A stretch of DNA of 64,000 nt from Desulfobacca sp. (GCA_020725545.1 DYEV01000023.1:1-64000), one strand, 5' to 3'. Counted from the first letter of the stretch, positions 35,479 through 43,275 are shown. Translations and numbers: made by a program. Notes: generated by a model not told the origin, from the sequence alone.

Positions 35479-35915
35479 GAAAGATTTTTTCTAACAATAA
35501 ATATAGTTCTTTTAATTCAGCTAGATATATGCTAAATGGGCAGTAGTTTCGCGATGATTTCTAGTTGACCGTTGTTAGCGAAATCTCTTTCCGGTTGCTC
35601 GTTTCCCAAGGGGGTTCTCCCTTAGTGGGGCGGGCCTCTGTGCCCGCCCAAGCTCGCCAGCTGAGGGAAGCGTGAATTTGCTTGCAGTGCAGAAGACCGC
35701 GCAGTCATGAAAATTGGCCAGTGAGATAGTTTGCGGTTAATAGCAAATTATTGTAAATTTTTCTCCAAAAATTTCCGCACAGCCGTCTGACCAGAGATTA
35801 AAAACAATGCCAACCTTGCCCTCCCGGGAATCGGCGAGGGAATTTTCCCCCTGTGGACGGGGGATACAGGGGGGTCGACCTGTCGACCATATTGGCCTCC
35901 CAAATAATTGAATTG
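35479..35915. other. Spacer at the left edge of the accessory patch
   Basis: No gene. AT-rich at 35490-35540. It holds a REP palindrome at 35628-35649 and a small palindrome GGTCGA/TCGACC near 35873-35888. The base composition is lower in GC than the neighbouring glycosyltransferase gene. Confidence 0.5.
35628..35649. repeat. REP-like GC palindrome
   Basis: GGGCGGGC (35628-35635) pairs with GCCCGCCC (35642-35649), loop CTCTGT. It is a near-identical copy of the palindrome at 20597-20620. Confidence 0.82.
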
Positions 35916-36329
35916 TTACTCTAAGTTATTAATAGTAATATCAAAATTATCTATGAAATCACGGAAACTTTCCAAGGGAGGCTCCCCTTGGTCGTGCAAT
36001 TGCCAGAGGGATGGCAGGAACTTGCGAAAATAAGCGATGATCTTTTCCTGGAGCGGGAGGCGCCCGACTTCCTCAGCCAATTCCCGAAAGAGGCCGGCCA
36101 TGGTCTGGGCGGCGTCCCGTTGGGCCTTGGCGAAGGCTAAGGCCTCAAGGCGCAGGAAGGTCAGGGTTGTGGCATATGCCAGGGCGACGATGTGCCCGCC
36201 TGGTTCCTGGACACCGATTATAACGGTAGGTGTTTCCAAGTCTGCCAGGCGTTTTTCCCTCGCACCGCCGCCTGGGTGAACCTGAAAAAGGCCCTGCCAG
36301 GGGTGTATGATGACTCGGTGGGGTACCAC
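35916..36329 (-). CDS. Doubtful open frame; C-terminal half possibly real
   Basis: An open frame of 137 codons. The last 80 residues are helix-like (AFAKAQRDAAQTMAGLF, PLQEKIIAYFRKFLPSLW). The first 50 residues lie antisense to the methyltransferase remnant on the plus strand, and I do not think that half is coding. A shorter gene from the ATG at 36101 (about 61 residues) is possible. Unrecognised; may itself be a truncated remnant. Confidence 0.3.
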   Translation of the reverse strand: MVPHRVIIHPWQGLFQVHPGGGAREKRLADLETPTVIIGVQEPGGHIVALAYATTLTFLRLEALAFAKAQRDAAQTMAGLFRELAEEVGRLPLQEKIIAYFRKFLPSLWQLHDQGEPPLESFRDFIDNFDITINNLE

Positions 36330-36448
36330 TTGGCCGGGGGACCGTGAGCGCCCTTTTTGAGGGCGGGGAGCACGGGCAGGCGGCCGTGCAGGTGATTGAC
36401 GACCGAGGCACTGAACTCCTGGTGATGAAAGCCCGGTGGGGATGTTGA
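36141..36448 (+). pseudogene. DNA methyltransferase C-terminal remnant
   Basis: Translation of the plus strand from about 36183 gives DDVPAWFLDTDYNG, then CFQVCQAFFPRTAAWVNLKK and a stop at the end of HLAGGP. After a frameshift in the G run at 36336-36340 it continues TVSALFEGGEHGQAAVQVID and DRGTELLVMK to a stop at 36446-36448. The order of WF-DTDY, a Phe-rich strand, a KKAL helix and an AVxVIDxRG strand resembles the C-terminus of type III-like site-specific DNA methyltransferases; this is recalled similarity, not a search. The upstream catalytic part is missing. Confidence 0.5.
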
Positions 36449-36574
36449 CCTTTATTCGCCTTGAAGCAGCGTTAGGCCGAGATCTTGGGTTGGCGGGTGG
36501 ACCTGGCCACCCCCAAGGCCCGCCGCCCGGCGTGGCGGGAGCGCATCCTGCAAGAGGCTGTTCATGCCGTCTAG
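36442..36574 (+). pseudogene. MNT-type nucleotidyltransferase remnant
   Basis: Starting at ATG 36442 the frame reads MLTFIRLEAALGRDLG; after a one-base shift near 36486 it reads VDLATPKARRPAWRERILQE and AVHAV with a TAG at 36572-36574. This matches the C-terminal half of minimal nucleotidyltransferases (usually L-D-L ... LLGRKVDLVTP ... LRERILREAVYV), the antitoxin-like partner of HEPN toxins in MntA-HepT pairs. The catalytic GSxxxGxxxxxSDxD part is absent and no HEPN gene is recognised after it. Confidence 0.6.
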
Positions 36575-36693
36575 AAACTGGAAACTGCGGATACCGGGTA
36601 TCCTCCAGGCCATAGGGAAATTCAGGAATTAGCCGCCGGCCAAGCCAGCTGCGCCGTGGCCCGGATATTGGCTGGCTGGCACTGGCCGGCGCT

Positions 36694-36972
36694 TCAGGCC
36701 AGATAGCGGGCCAGGGCCTTCATGGCCTTGGCAATATCCGCAATGGCCTCGTGCATGCCCTCGCCATATGAACTGACCTTGGCGCCTTCCTGCTTGCTGA
36801 TCTGGTCCTGAACCTCGGCCTTAAGTTTTTTTAAGCTCTGGGCCTGCTCCTCCAGGAGCGCCCGTTCTTCTTCTGCCAAGTAGGCCAGAATCTCGGGATC
36901 GAGCTGTCCCAGGAGCTCTTCGGCCTCGGCCAGAAGCTGCTCAAGCTCTTCTTGACGAACAGTATCTGCCAT
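36694..36972 (-). CDS. Small coiled-coil protein, unknown
   Basis: A 92-residue, very Glu/Leu/Ala-rich protein, probably a helical hairpin or coiled coil, with no Cys, signal peptide or known motif. The ATG has GCAGGAGGCAGC just upstream, which supports translation. It is the first intact gene beyond the remnants. Confidence 0.65.
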   Translation of the reverse strand: MADTVRQEELEQLLAEAEELLGQLDPEILAYLAEEERALLEEQAQSLKKLKAEVQDQISKQEGAKVSSYGEGMHEAIADIAKAMKALARYLA

Positions 36973-37088
36973 GCTGCCTCCTGCCGTTGGCTAACCTTCT
37001 CTTCTTTCTCGAGTATACCCTAGGGAGGGCCACACCTGCCAGTCCTCTGCAGCCCCCGCCAGCATCTTTATCTGTCAACTGCCGCACT

Positions 37089-37244
37089 TTAGAGCCGCCC
37101 CAGCAGGAACAGAATCAGAACCACGATCAGGACCGTCCCTAAAAGACCACTGGGGGCATACCCCCAACTTTGACTATGACGCCAGGTGGGCAGGGCGCCG
37201 ACGAGAAAAAGGATAAGAACGACGATTAAGATGGTGCCTAACAT
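37089..37244 (-). CDS. DUF3309-like small membrane protein
   Basis: A 51-residue protein built of two nearly identical hydrophobic helices (GTILIVVLILFLVGALP and GTVLIVVLILFLLGRL) joined by WRHSQSWGYAPSG. This matches DUF3309 proteins. The ATG at 37244 has AAAGGAG 8 bases upstream. The function is unknown; such small proteins are often stress induced. Confidence 0.78.
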   Translation of the reverse strand: MLGTILIVVLILFLVGALPTWRHSQSWGYAPSGLLGTVLIVVLILFLLGRL

Positions 37245-37332
37245 GATGATTTCTCCTTTCAGGTTGGTGGTAAACTGCAAACCTGGGCCAGCTACTGTTC
37301 CCGGCAGTCGCGCCAGGGACAGATCCGGGTGG

Positions 37333-37524
37333 TTATCTCCCTACCCGAATCTGGGCGAGATTGCCAATGATCCCAAAAACGCTCAAGAGCCACAAAACCA
37401 CGGCAATGATGACCACGGCATTCAAAATCATTTTAATGGAACCGGCCATGGGAATGTAGGAATTGATGAGCCAAAGAATGACACCAACGACGACCAGGAC
37501 AATAATTACTTGAATTAAAGGCAT
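37333..37524 (-). CDS. Thivi_2564-like small membrane protein
   Basis: A 63-residue protein with two hydrophobic helices around INSYIPMAGSIKMILNAVV, matching a small-membrane-protein family seen in many proteobacteria (named Thivi_2564 in databases). The ATG at 37524 has AAAGGAGGATATT upstream. It is followed on the same strand by the DUF3309-like gene 88 bases later. Confidence 0.72.
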   Translation of the reverse strand: MPLIQVIIVLVVVGVILWLINSYIPMAGSIKMILNAVVIIAVVLWLLSVFGIIGNLAQIRVGR

Positions 37525-37589
37525 AATATCCTCCTTTCTTTTGAGACAATCAGCACCTGTGACTATATTCACCGGTTTGGCTAAATCTA

Positions 37590-37745
37590 TTATCCCGTTA
37601 GACAATAAATATTTTTATATATAAGATAATTATTATGTATAATAATGTCAAGGTTTATAATAATATTTGATTATATTTATATTTTAACAATAAATTATAT
37701 TGACTTTTATAATATTTTATTATTTAATAATTATATATACCTATG
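37590..37745. other. AT-rich island
   Basis: About 155 bases of almost pure A and T within a GC-rich chromosome, between the two small membrane-protein genes and the HTH gene. Several TATAAT- and TTGAC-like strings occur (for example TTGACT near 37700), so promoters in both directions are likely. The composition also fits acquired DNA or a binding site for a nucleoid protein. Confidence 0.7.
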
Positions 37746-37783
37746 GTCTTATCTAAAAGCAAATGGCAGGCTGGAGGGCAGTG

Positions 37784-37978
37784 ATGGAAAATAATCTCGT
37801 GCTCACCACCACCGAGGCGGCAGAGTTTTTAAAACTTACGCCCTTTACGGTGCGGGACTATGCCCGGCGAGGGATTCTCCCCGGACGGAAGTTAGGCAAG
37901 GGCTGGCGTTTCTATAAGCCCGATCTCTTGGCTTGGCTGCGGGACTACCCGGCACCCCATGGCGGGGGCAGGCCATGA
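37784..37978 (+). CDS. Excisionase/MerR-like HTH protein
   Basis: A 64-residue HTH_17-type protein: LTTTEAAEFLKLTPFTVRDYAR, then GILPGRKLGKGWRFYKPDLL. The size and layout match the excisionase (Xis) or DNA-binding domain family that controls prophages and integrative elements, though stand-alone regulators look alike. GGAGGG precedes the ATG. An excisionase role fits the integrase tail at 39657 and the tRNA-Pro target at 39836. Confidence 0.75.
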   Translation: MENNLVLTTTEAAEFLKLTPFTVRDYARRGILPGRKLGKGWRFYKPDLLAWLRDYPAPHGGGRP

Positions 37979-38083
37979 AGAATGATTCCGGCAAGACGAG
38001 AAGCGCCGGGGCCATCGACCGGCAGCGCGCCACAGCGGAGCCGGATAATTTCGTAGTGGAACCATAATCTGGTGAGTCCGCCT

Positions 38084-38875
38084 ATGAACCAAGAATTGTT
38101 ATATGACATCAATATCTGGTTTATCTTCGGGGCCAGTATCGTGCTGCTCCTCGGGGCCACCTGGCTCGGCTTCGCCATGGGCCGGCGGGCGTCGCAGTCC
38201 GGCGCCGGCGACTCGGCCAGATCCCAGTTGGCCACGATGCAAGCCGCCCTCCTGGGGCTGCTGGCGCTGCTGCTCGGCTTTACCTTTGCCATGAGTATGT
38301 CCCGCTACGATAAACGCAAGCAGATGATCCTGGAAGAAGCCAATGCCATCGGCACCACCTTTCTCCGCACTCAACTGCTGCCGGAACCGCCCCGCCAGGA
38401 GATTTCCCACCTGTTGCGGCAATACGTCGACGCCCGGCTGGCATATTACGACGCCGGCATCGATGCGGCCAGGCTGCATCAGGCCATTGCCCGAACCCAG
38501 ACCTTGCACCAGCAGATCTGGTCCTTCACCACCGCCCTGGGGGACAGAGATCCCCGGGCGGTCACCACCGGCTTATTTCTCCTGTCTCTGAACGAGATGA
38601 TTGATCTGCACGCCAAGAGATTGACCGCCATGGAAAACCATGTGCCCGAAAGCGCCCTGATCCTCCTCTATGTATTGGCCATCTTGGCGGTCTGGTTGGT
38701 GGGCTATGCCTCCGGCCTGGCCGGGCTCCGCAACTTTTTCATGATCATGCTGCTGCCGCTCCTCATTGCCGCCGTAATCCACGTCATTATCGATATTGAA
38801 CGCCCACGCCGCGGGCTCATCAAAGTAGGGCAACAGCGCCTCATCGAGCTCCGCCAGACCCTGGCCGAGCGGTAA
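38084..38875 (+). CDS. DUF4239 (bestrophin-like) membrane protein
   Basis: A 263-residue membrane protein with helices near residues 10-30 and 55-75, then a long helical soluble stretch, and two more helices near 190-210 and 215-235. The LLGLLALLLGFTFAMSMSRYDKR motif and the GLAGLRNFFMIMLLPLLIAAVIHVIIDIERPR end fit DUF4239. The ATG at 38084 follows GGTGAG. Function unknown. Confidence 0.7.
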   Translation: MNQELLYDINIWFIFGASIVLLLGATWLGFAMGRRASQSGAGDSARSQLATMQAALLGLLALLLGFTFAMSMSRYDKRKQMILEEANAIGTTFLRTQLLPEPPRQEISHLLRQYVDARLAYYDAGIDAARLHQAIARTQTLHQQIWSFTTALGDRDPRAVTTGLFLLSLNEMIDLHAKRLTAMENHVPESALILLYVLAILAVWLVGYASGLAGLRNFFMIMLLPLLIAAVIHVIIDIERPRRGLIKVGQQRLIELRQTLAER

Positions 38876-38909
38876 GCTGAGAGGCAACTGCGTGAAGGAG
38901 AGCAAAGAA

Positions 38910-39314
38910 ATGAAAAGAAACGATGCGCTCTGGGCTTTATGGCTCTTCCTATCTCTCACCCTGGCCTGCGGGTCGGAAAAGCAGGAGACCTCGGGAATGG
39001 CCGGGGCCGAGAGCGCATCTCTGAGAGCCGCCCTCATCGGCAAATGGCAGTTGCAGGAAATGCTGGAACAGAGCGAGTTTAAGCGTCCTCATGAGACCGC
39101 CGAAAAAAAGTGGGGCAACCTGGAGATCTTTCCCAATCATACCTTGGAATTTTATTCTTCCGGGACCCAGGGACAATGGCAGCTCCTCGCTGATGGCCGC
39201 ATCAAAGTGTTCTCCGCGTATTGGGGCACTTTTTTCCTCGCCATTGCCGGGGAAAACTTAATCATGACCCTGCCCGACGATCAAGCCAGGTATATCTATA
39301 AAAAGATCAACTAA
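38910..39314 (+). CDS. Putative lipoprotein
   Basis: A 134-residue protein with a signal peptide ending in the lipobox LTLAC near residue 20, then a small soluble domain (IGKWQLQEMLEQ, LEIFPNHTLEFYSSGTQGQW, IKVFSAYWGTFFLAI) with a lipocalin-like beta pattern. The ATG at 38910 has AAGGAG 9 bases upstream; a GTG at 38892 is an alternative. It is 34 bases after the DUF4239 gene, probably co-transcribed. Confidence 0.65.
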   Translation: MKRNDALWALWLFLSLTLACGSEKQETSGMAGAESASLRAALIGKWQLQEMLEQSEFKRPHETAEKKWGNLEIFPNHTLEFYSSGTQGQWQLLADGRIKVFSAYWGTFFLAIAGENLIMTLPDDQARYIYKKIN

Positions 39315-39372
39315 TTCAGGAGGGTCCGGTAAAATTGGTGCATTCCATTTTCGCGTCCGTTTGACAAAAAAA

Positions 39373-39439
39373 GTGGACATGTGATTCCCTCAAGGCGACC
39401 CGCCAAAGTCGTCCAGGAAGGGGGAGCAGACATGTCCAC
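39373..39439. repeat. 10-bp perfect inverted repeat, 47 bases apart
   Basis: GTGGACATGT at 39373-39382 and ACATGTCCAC at 39430-39439 are exact inverse copies. They could be a hairpin stem, a regulator site or the trimmed ends of a small mobile element. No transposase is present. Confidence 0.55.
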
Positions 39440-39625
39440 CAGTATGGTTATCATGGTTTTGGTATTCAGGGCTACCAGCATGTTCCCAGCAAATTTCCTG
39501 GTGGCGCCATTTACTTTGGGTTGGAACAGAACCCCTGCAATCTTCGCTGCCCCCGGCCTTTGCCACTGCCTGCCGCAAAGCCGGGCTTGGAAGCTGTGGC
39601 AAAACCCTGAAAGCGGATTCCGTGG

Positions 39626-39648
39626 CATTCTGAGCGCAGCGAAGAATC
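39626..39648. repeat. Dispersed CATTCTGAGCG...GAAGAATC element
   Basis: The segment holds CATTCTGAGCG followed by CAGCGAAGAATC, with ATTCT/AGAAT as inverted ends. Closely similar strings are known to me as a repeat scattered through many unrelated bacterial genomes with no known function. Confidence 0.6.
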
Positions 39649-39656
39649 TTTTCTTT

Positions 39657-39793
39657 CCAATTAGATTAGGCCACATCGACAATAAATGACCATGCGTTAT
39701 GCCCACCTGTTGCAAGCGCACCTAAAAGATGCCGTCGCCACCCTCAATAGCTTGGGAAGTGGGAACATTTCCCTCCCCAAAAGAAAAGGCTGA
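39657..39793 (+). pseudogene. Tyrosine recombinase (integrase) C-terminal remnant
   Basis: PIRLGHIDNK is followed, after a missing A at about 39684-39686, by MTMRYAHLLQAHLKDAVATL and NSLGSG to a TGA at 39791. This is the C-terminal box of tyrosine recombinases (LGHxDIxMTMRYAHL) including the catalytic Tyr. The rest of the gene is gone. It points at the 3' end of the tRNA-Pro gene 42 bases away, the classical geometry of an integrase beside its attachment site. Confidence 0.62.
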
Positions 39794-39835
39794 CAACCTG
39801 TTGATTGCCAACCTCTTGAAATTCCGGCTAATTTC

Positions 39836-39912
39836 TGGTCGGGACGAGAGGATTTGAACCTCCGACCCCCTGAACCCCATTCAGGTGCGCTCCCAGTCTG
39901 CGCCACGTCCCG
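39836..39912 (-). tRNA. tRNA-Pro (GGG)
   Basis: A 77-base tRNA on the minus strand. The acceptor stem is CGGGACG/CGTCCCG, and the anticodon stem CCTGA/TCAGG has loop ATGGGGT with anticodon GGG. It has a canonical T arm, discriminator A and encoded CCA (39836-39838 on the plus strand). Its 3' end faces the integrase remnant and may have been an attachment site; no second copy of the 3' end was found in the window. Confidence 0.93.
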
Positions 39913-40019
39913 ACTTGTTTATCCTTGGTTGCAGCAGCGCTGTCTGTGGTTGCCCCCCAGCATTGCGCAACTTACGAATTTACAATATATCCCTCTCCCT
40001 CATACCTGTCAAGAGATTC

Positions 40020-40622
40020 CTAGGATAACGCCGCCGCTTCCCGCCCCAGGTGAAAGGCCCTGAGGTTGCTCTCCAGGTGGGCTTTGGGGGTACGGCTGGC
40101 GATAATCTCGGTAATGGTGTCGACACTAAAGGGCACCCGGCCGCTGCTGATGAGGGCGCCCAACAGGACCATGTTCACCGCCAGGGCGCTGCCGGCCTGT
40201 TGGGCCAGGGCATTGGCATCCAGGGCGATGAGGCGGCCGCTGTGGGTCTGGAGCAGCTCCAACATCTGGGCGACCGGCGGATAGGTGGACTGGCCCGTGG
40301 CCACCGTGTAGGGCACGTTGACGCCGGTGTTGGTGACCACCAGCGACCCGGTATGGCAGCGGTTGAGAGAGCGAAAGGTCTCCAAGATCTCAAATCCCAG
40401 GAGGATATCCGCTTCGCCCAGGGAGATGATGGGGCTGGCCAGAGACCCCAGGACCACGGTGGATTCCACTACCCCGCCCCGTTGGGCCATACCATGGGTC
40501 TCGGCTACCTGAACGGGATAGCCGGCGGCCATGGCCGCCTCGCCCAGCAGGCGGGTGGCCAGGAGCGTCCCCTGGCCGCCCACGCCGGTGCAATAGATGC
40601 GAAGTTGCAGGTCATGAGTCAT
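40020..40622 (-). CDS. iorB: Indolepyruvate oxidoreductase subunit beta
   Basis: The 200-residue gamma-domain subunit of indolepyruvate:ferredoxin oxidoreductase, which oxidatively decarboxylates aryl pyruvates from aromatic amino acids to aryl-acetyl-CoA with ferredoxin reduction. It shows CTGVGGQGTLLATRLLGEAA near residue 11 and AETHGMAQRGGVV near 40. GAGGTGAGG precedes the ATG. It follows iorA by 39 bases in one operon. Confidence 0.93.
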   Translation of the reverse strand: MTHDLQLRIYCTGVGGQGTLLATRLLGEAAMAAGYPVQVAETHGMAQRGGVVESTVVLGSLASPIISLGEADILLGFEILETFRSLNRCHTGSLVVTNTGVNVPYTVATGQSTYPPVAQMLELLQTHSGRLIALDANALAQQAGSALAVNMVLLGALISSGRVPFSVDTITEIIASRTPKAHLESNLRAFHLGREAAALS

Positions 40623-40661
40623 CGCCTCACCTCTTCGATTGTTATGTCTGGGCTGCCGTTC

Positions 40662-42542
40662 TCAGGCGCCGCTGGCGGACTTGGCCCGGATGGCCTTTTT
40701 CTGGCAGAGCTGCAGGCAGAAGCCACAGGCATTGCACAAGTTTGCGTCGATCACCAGGGGGCCTTCGCCTTCGAGGGGCGGCTGCAAGGCCGGGCAGCCG
40801 AAGTAATCCAGACAGTGGCGGCAGTCCCGGCATTCCGGGCCCACCACAAAGTTCTTGGCCCGCTTTTTTTGCCCCAAGCGCTGCATATAAAGAATGCAGG
40901 GCGCCCGGGAGATGATGACCCGCACACCTTCGGCCGCCACCGCCTCTTTGATGGCCGCCAGGGTCAGGCGATATTGCAGGGGGTTGACCAGTTTCACCTG
41001 CTCGACGCCCAAGGCCTGGACCACCCGATGAATGTCAATGGTCTGGCCGCCGTAACCGGCTGGCGGCGGGCTGACACCGGGATGAGGCTGGTGCCCGGTC
41101 ATGGCCGTGGTGCCGTTGTCCAGGATGATGAGGAGAAAATTATGCCGGTTATGAACCGCGTCAACCAACCCCGGGATGCCGGAGTGAAAAAAGGTGGAAT
41201 CGCCGATAAAGGCGATGACCTTCTGGCGGGTGGCCGTGGCGATGCCGGCCGCGGTGCTGACGCTGGAGCCCATACACAACAGATAATCCCCCATGCTCAG
41301 CGGCGGCAGCAGACCCAGGGTATAGCAGCCGATATCCGTGGGAAAAATGCCCTCCACGCCCAGGTCCCGGAGGGCGATCTTGACTGCATAGTAGGTGGCC
41401 CGGTGGGAGCAGCCCGGACAAAGGTTGGGCGGCCGCTCGGGCAGCGGGCGCCCCAGCAGGGCCGCCGGGTCCAAAGGCGCCGGGGGGTTGTATGGCACCC
41501 CGAAATACGACGCCACGACCTGCCGGACCAGGCCGGGATGGTATTCAAAGAGGCGGCTGAAGAGGCCCGGACCCTTACCCTGAATGGGCGGCGGCTGCCT
41601 CAGCCCCGCGGCGATGGCCCGTAGCGCCTCCTCCAAATACGGCTCCAGTTCCTCCACCACCAGGACCTTCTCTACTTTAGTCAGAAAATTTTGAATCAGA
41701 CGGGTCGGCAGGGGGTGGGTGAAGCCCAATTTCAGGAGGGTGACCCGATCCCCGATCCCCAGATCGGCGATGGCATCGGTGACATAGGCGGCACTGACGC
41801 CGCTGGTAACAATGCCCCAGGGGCCGTTGCCCTGCACCGTATTCAACCCACAGGTTTCCGCCACCTCGGCCGCTTTGGCCTGCTGGCTCAGCAGAATGCC
41901 GTGGGCCTGGCGGGCCACCGCCGGTACCATGACATAGCGGAAGGGGTTTTTGGCAAAGTGACCCTGGCGCACCCGGGGCTTGAGCTCCCCCAGAACCACC
42001 ACACCCCGGCTGTGGTTGAGCCGGGTAGTGGTGCGGAGAATGACCGGCAGACTCAGTTCTTCGGAAAGCGTCAAGGCATAGGTGGTCATCTCCTTGGCTT
42101 CCTGGGCGCTGGCAGGCTCCAACATAGGCAGACCCGAGAGCTTGGCATAGTAGCGGTTGTCCTGCTCGTTCTGGCTGGAAAACAGGGAAGGATCGTCCGC
42201 GGAGACCAGGACCAGCCCCCCTTTGACGCCGCTGTAGGCCAGGGTCATGAGGGTGTCCGCGGCGACGTTCACCCCCACGTGTTTCATGGCGCACAGAACC
42301 CGCAAACCAGAAACCGCAGCCCCAGCCGCCACCTCCAACGACACTTTTTCGTTGGTGGCATATTCAAAATACAGATCGGTCTCCCGGGAAATCTGATATA
42401 GACGATCGCCGATCTCCGAAGATGGCGTGCCCGGATACTGGGTGGCCAAAGCCACACCTCCCTCGAGAGCCCCCCGGACAATGGCCTCGTTTCCCAACAA
42501 CAGGCGTTTTTCCCCCGGTTGACCGGAAAGTAATGGGTGCAT
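40662..42542 (-). CDS. iorA: Indolepyruvate oxidoreductase subunit alpha
   Basis: The 626-residue alpha subunit with thiamine diphosphate (C-terminal ThDP region with GDSTFFHSG and DNGTTAMTG; CPGCSHRATYYAVK upstream) and a C-terminal 2[4Fe-4S] ferredoxin domain (CRDCRHCLDYFGCPA; CNACGFCLQLC). The N-terminal pyrimidine-binding part has TQYPGTPSSEIGD and YATNEKVSLEVAAGAA. ATG at 42542 preferred over an in-frame ATG four codons earlier. The cofactors suit an anaerobe that reduces ferredoxin during amino acid oxidation. Confidence 0.94.
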   Translation of the reverse strand: MHPLLSGQPGEKRLLLGNEAIVRGALEGGVALATQYPGTPSSEIGDRLYQISRETDLYFEYATNEKVSLEVAAGAAVSGLRVLCAMKHVGVNVAADTLMTLAYSGVKGGLVLVSADDPSLFSSQNEQDNRYYAKLSGLPMLEPASAQEAKEMTTYALTLSEELSLPVILRTTTRLNHSRGVVVLGELKPRVRQGHFAKNPFRYVMVPAVARQAHGILLSQQAKAAEVAETCGLNTVQGNGPWGIVTSGVSAAYVTDAIADLGIGDRVTLLKLGFTHPLPTRLIQNFLTKVEKVLVVEELEPYLEEALRAIAAGLRQPPPIQGKGPGLFSRLFEYHPGLVRQVVASYFGVPYNPPAPLDPAALLGRPLPERPPNLCPGCSHRATYYAVKIALRDLGVEGIFPTDIGCYTLGLLPPLSMGDYLLCMGSSVSTAAGIATATRQKVIAFIGDSTFFHSGIPGLVDAVHNRHNFLLIILDNGTTAMTGHQPHPGVSPPPAGYGGQTIDIHRVVQALGVEQVKLVNPLQYRLTLAAIKEAVAAEGVRVIISRAPCILYMQRLGQKKRAKNFVVGPECRDCRHCLDYFGCPALQPPLEGEGPLVIDANLCNACGFCLQLCQKKAIRAKSASGA

Positions 42543-42822
42543 AGTATACCTCAAAGATGTGACGGGGAGGCGCCAGAGGACCTGCCCCGCCTGCTGTTAG
42601 CCCGATCCGAACTCCGGCCGGACCGGAGCCGCTCATTTTCTCCCGGTTGGGTGTTGCCAAACCAGGATTTTGAATTACCATATATACATTCTGATGACAA
42701 TCAAAAATTGCAACGGCGGCGTGTCCGTGACATTGGAAAAAATCCTTGCAAAATCACAAACCGCCGTTTATATATCACTTTCGTCACCTTCAGCCAACGC
42801 CATGTCACAGGGGGGGATTGCA

Positions 42823-43275
42823 GTGAGAGAAGTGGGTAATATCCGGTTCAGCCAGGATCATCTCTGGGCCCGCTTGGAAGAAGACGGCCGTGTCACCATC
42901 GGCATATCCGACTTTCTCCAAGAGGATGTGGGGGAGATTTATAATATCAACCTGCCCGAAGAGGGCGAGGAACTCATTAAAGACGAGGCCTTCAGCGTCA
43001 TTGACGCGCAAAGCGGCCGCCGGGAGCTGTTGGCGCCCCTTTCTGGCGAAGTGGTCGAAGTCAATTATGAATTGAACGATGTCCCGGAACTGGCCAATGA
43101 GGACCCTTATGAAGAGGGCTGGATCCTCCGTCTGGACATGACTGTCCCCGGCGAGTTCAACGAATTGCTTACCGAAGAGGAATACGAGGAATATTTAAAA
43201 GAAGAAGAGGAAGACTTCGATTTCGAAGAAGAATACGAGGAAGAAGAATATCTGGAGGAAGACGAGGACGAATAA
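42823..43275 (+). CDS. GcvH-like protein lacking the lipoyl lysine
   Basis: A protein of about 150 residues similar to glycine cleavage H protein over residues 8-125: FSQDHLWARLEEDGRVTIGI, DVGEIYNINLPEEGEEL, LLAPLSGEVVEVNYELND, PELANEDPYEEGWILRL. The lipoyl-attachment ESVKA is DAQSG here, with Ser64 at the lysine position and no lysine nearby, so it cannot carry lipoate in the usual way. The tail (about 125-150) is almost entirely Glu, Asp and Tyr. The GTG at 42823 follows GGGGGGA; an ATG at 42802 and a longer frame from 42670 are possible. It is divergent from iorA and upstream of ResB/CcsA. Confidence 0.8.
   Translation: MREVGNIRFSQDHLWARLEEDGRVTIGISDFLQEDVGEIYNINLPEEGEELIKDEAFSVIDAQSGRRELLAPLSGEVVEVNYELNDVPELANEDPYEEGWILRLDMTVPGEFNELLTEEEYEEYLKEEEEDFDFEEEYEEEEYLEEDEDE

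Noticed and set aside
39311-39721. 137-codon open frame on the minus strand
   Set aside because: It covers the inverted repeat, the dispersed repeat and the integrase remnant, and shows no recognisable motif.
40050-41624. 524-codon open frame on the plus strand
   Set aside because: Antisense to iorB and iorA, both unmistakable by motifs.
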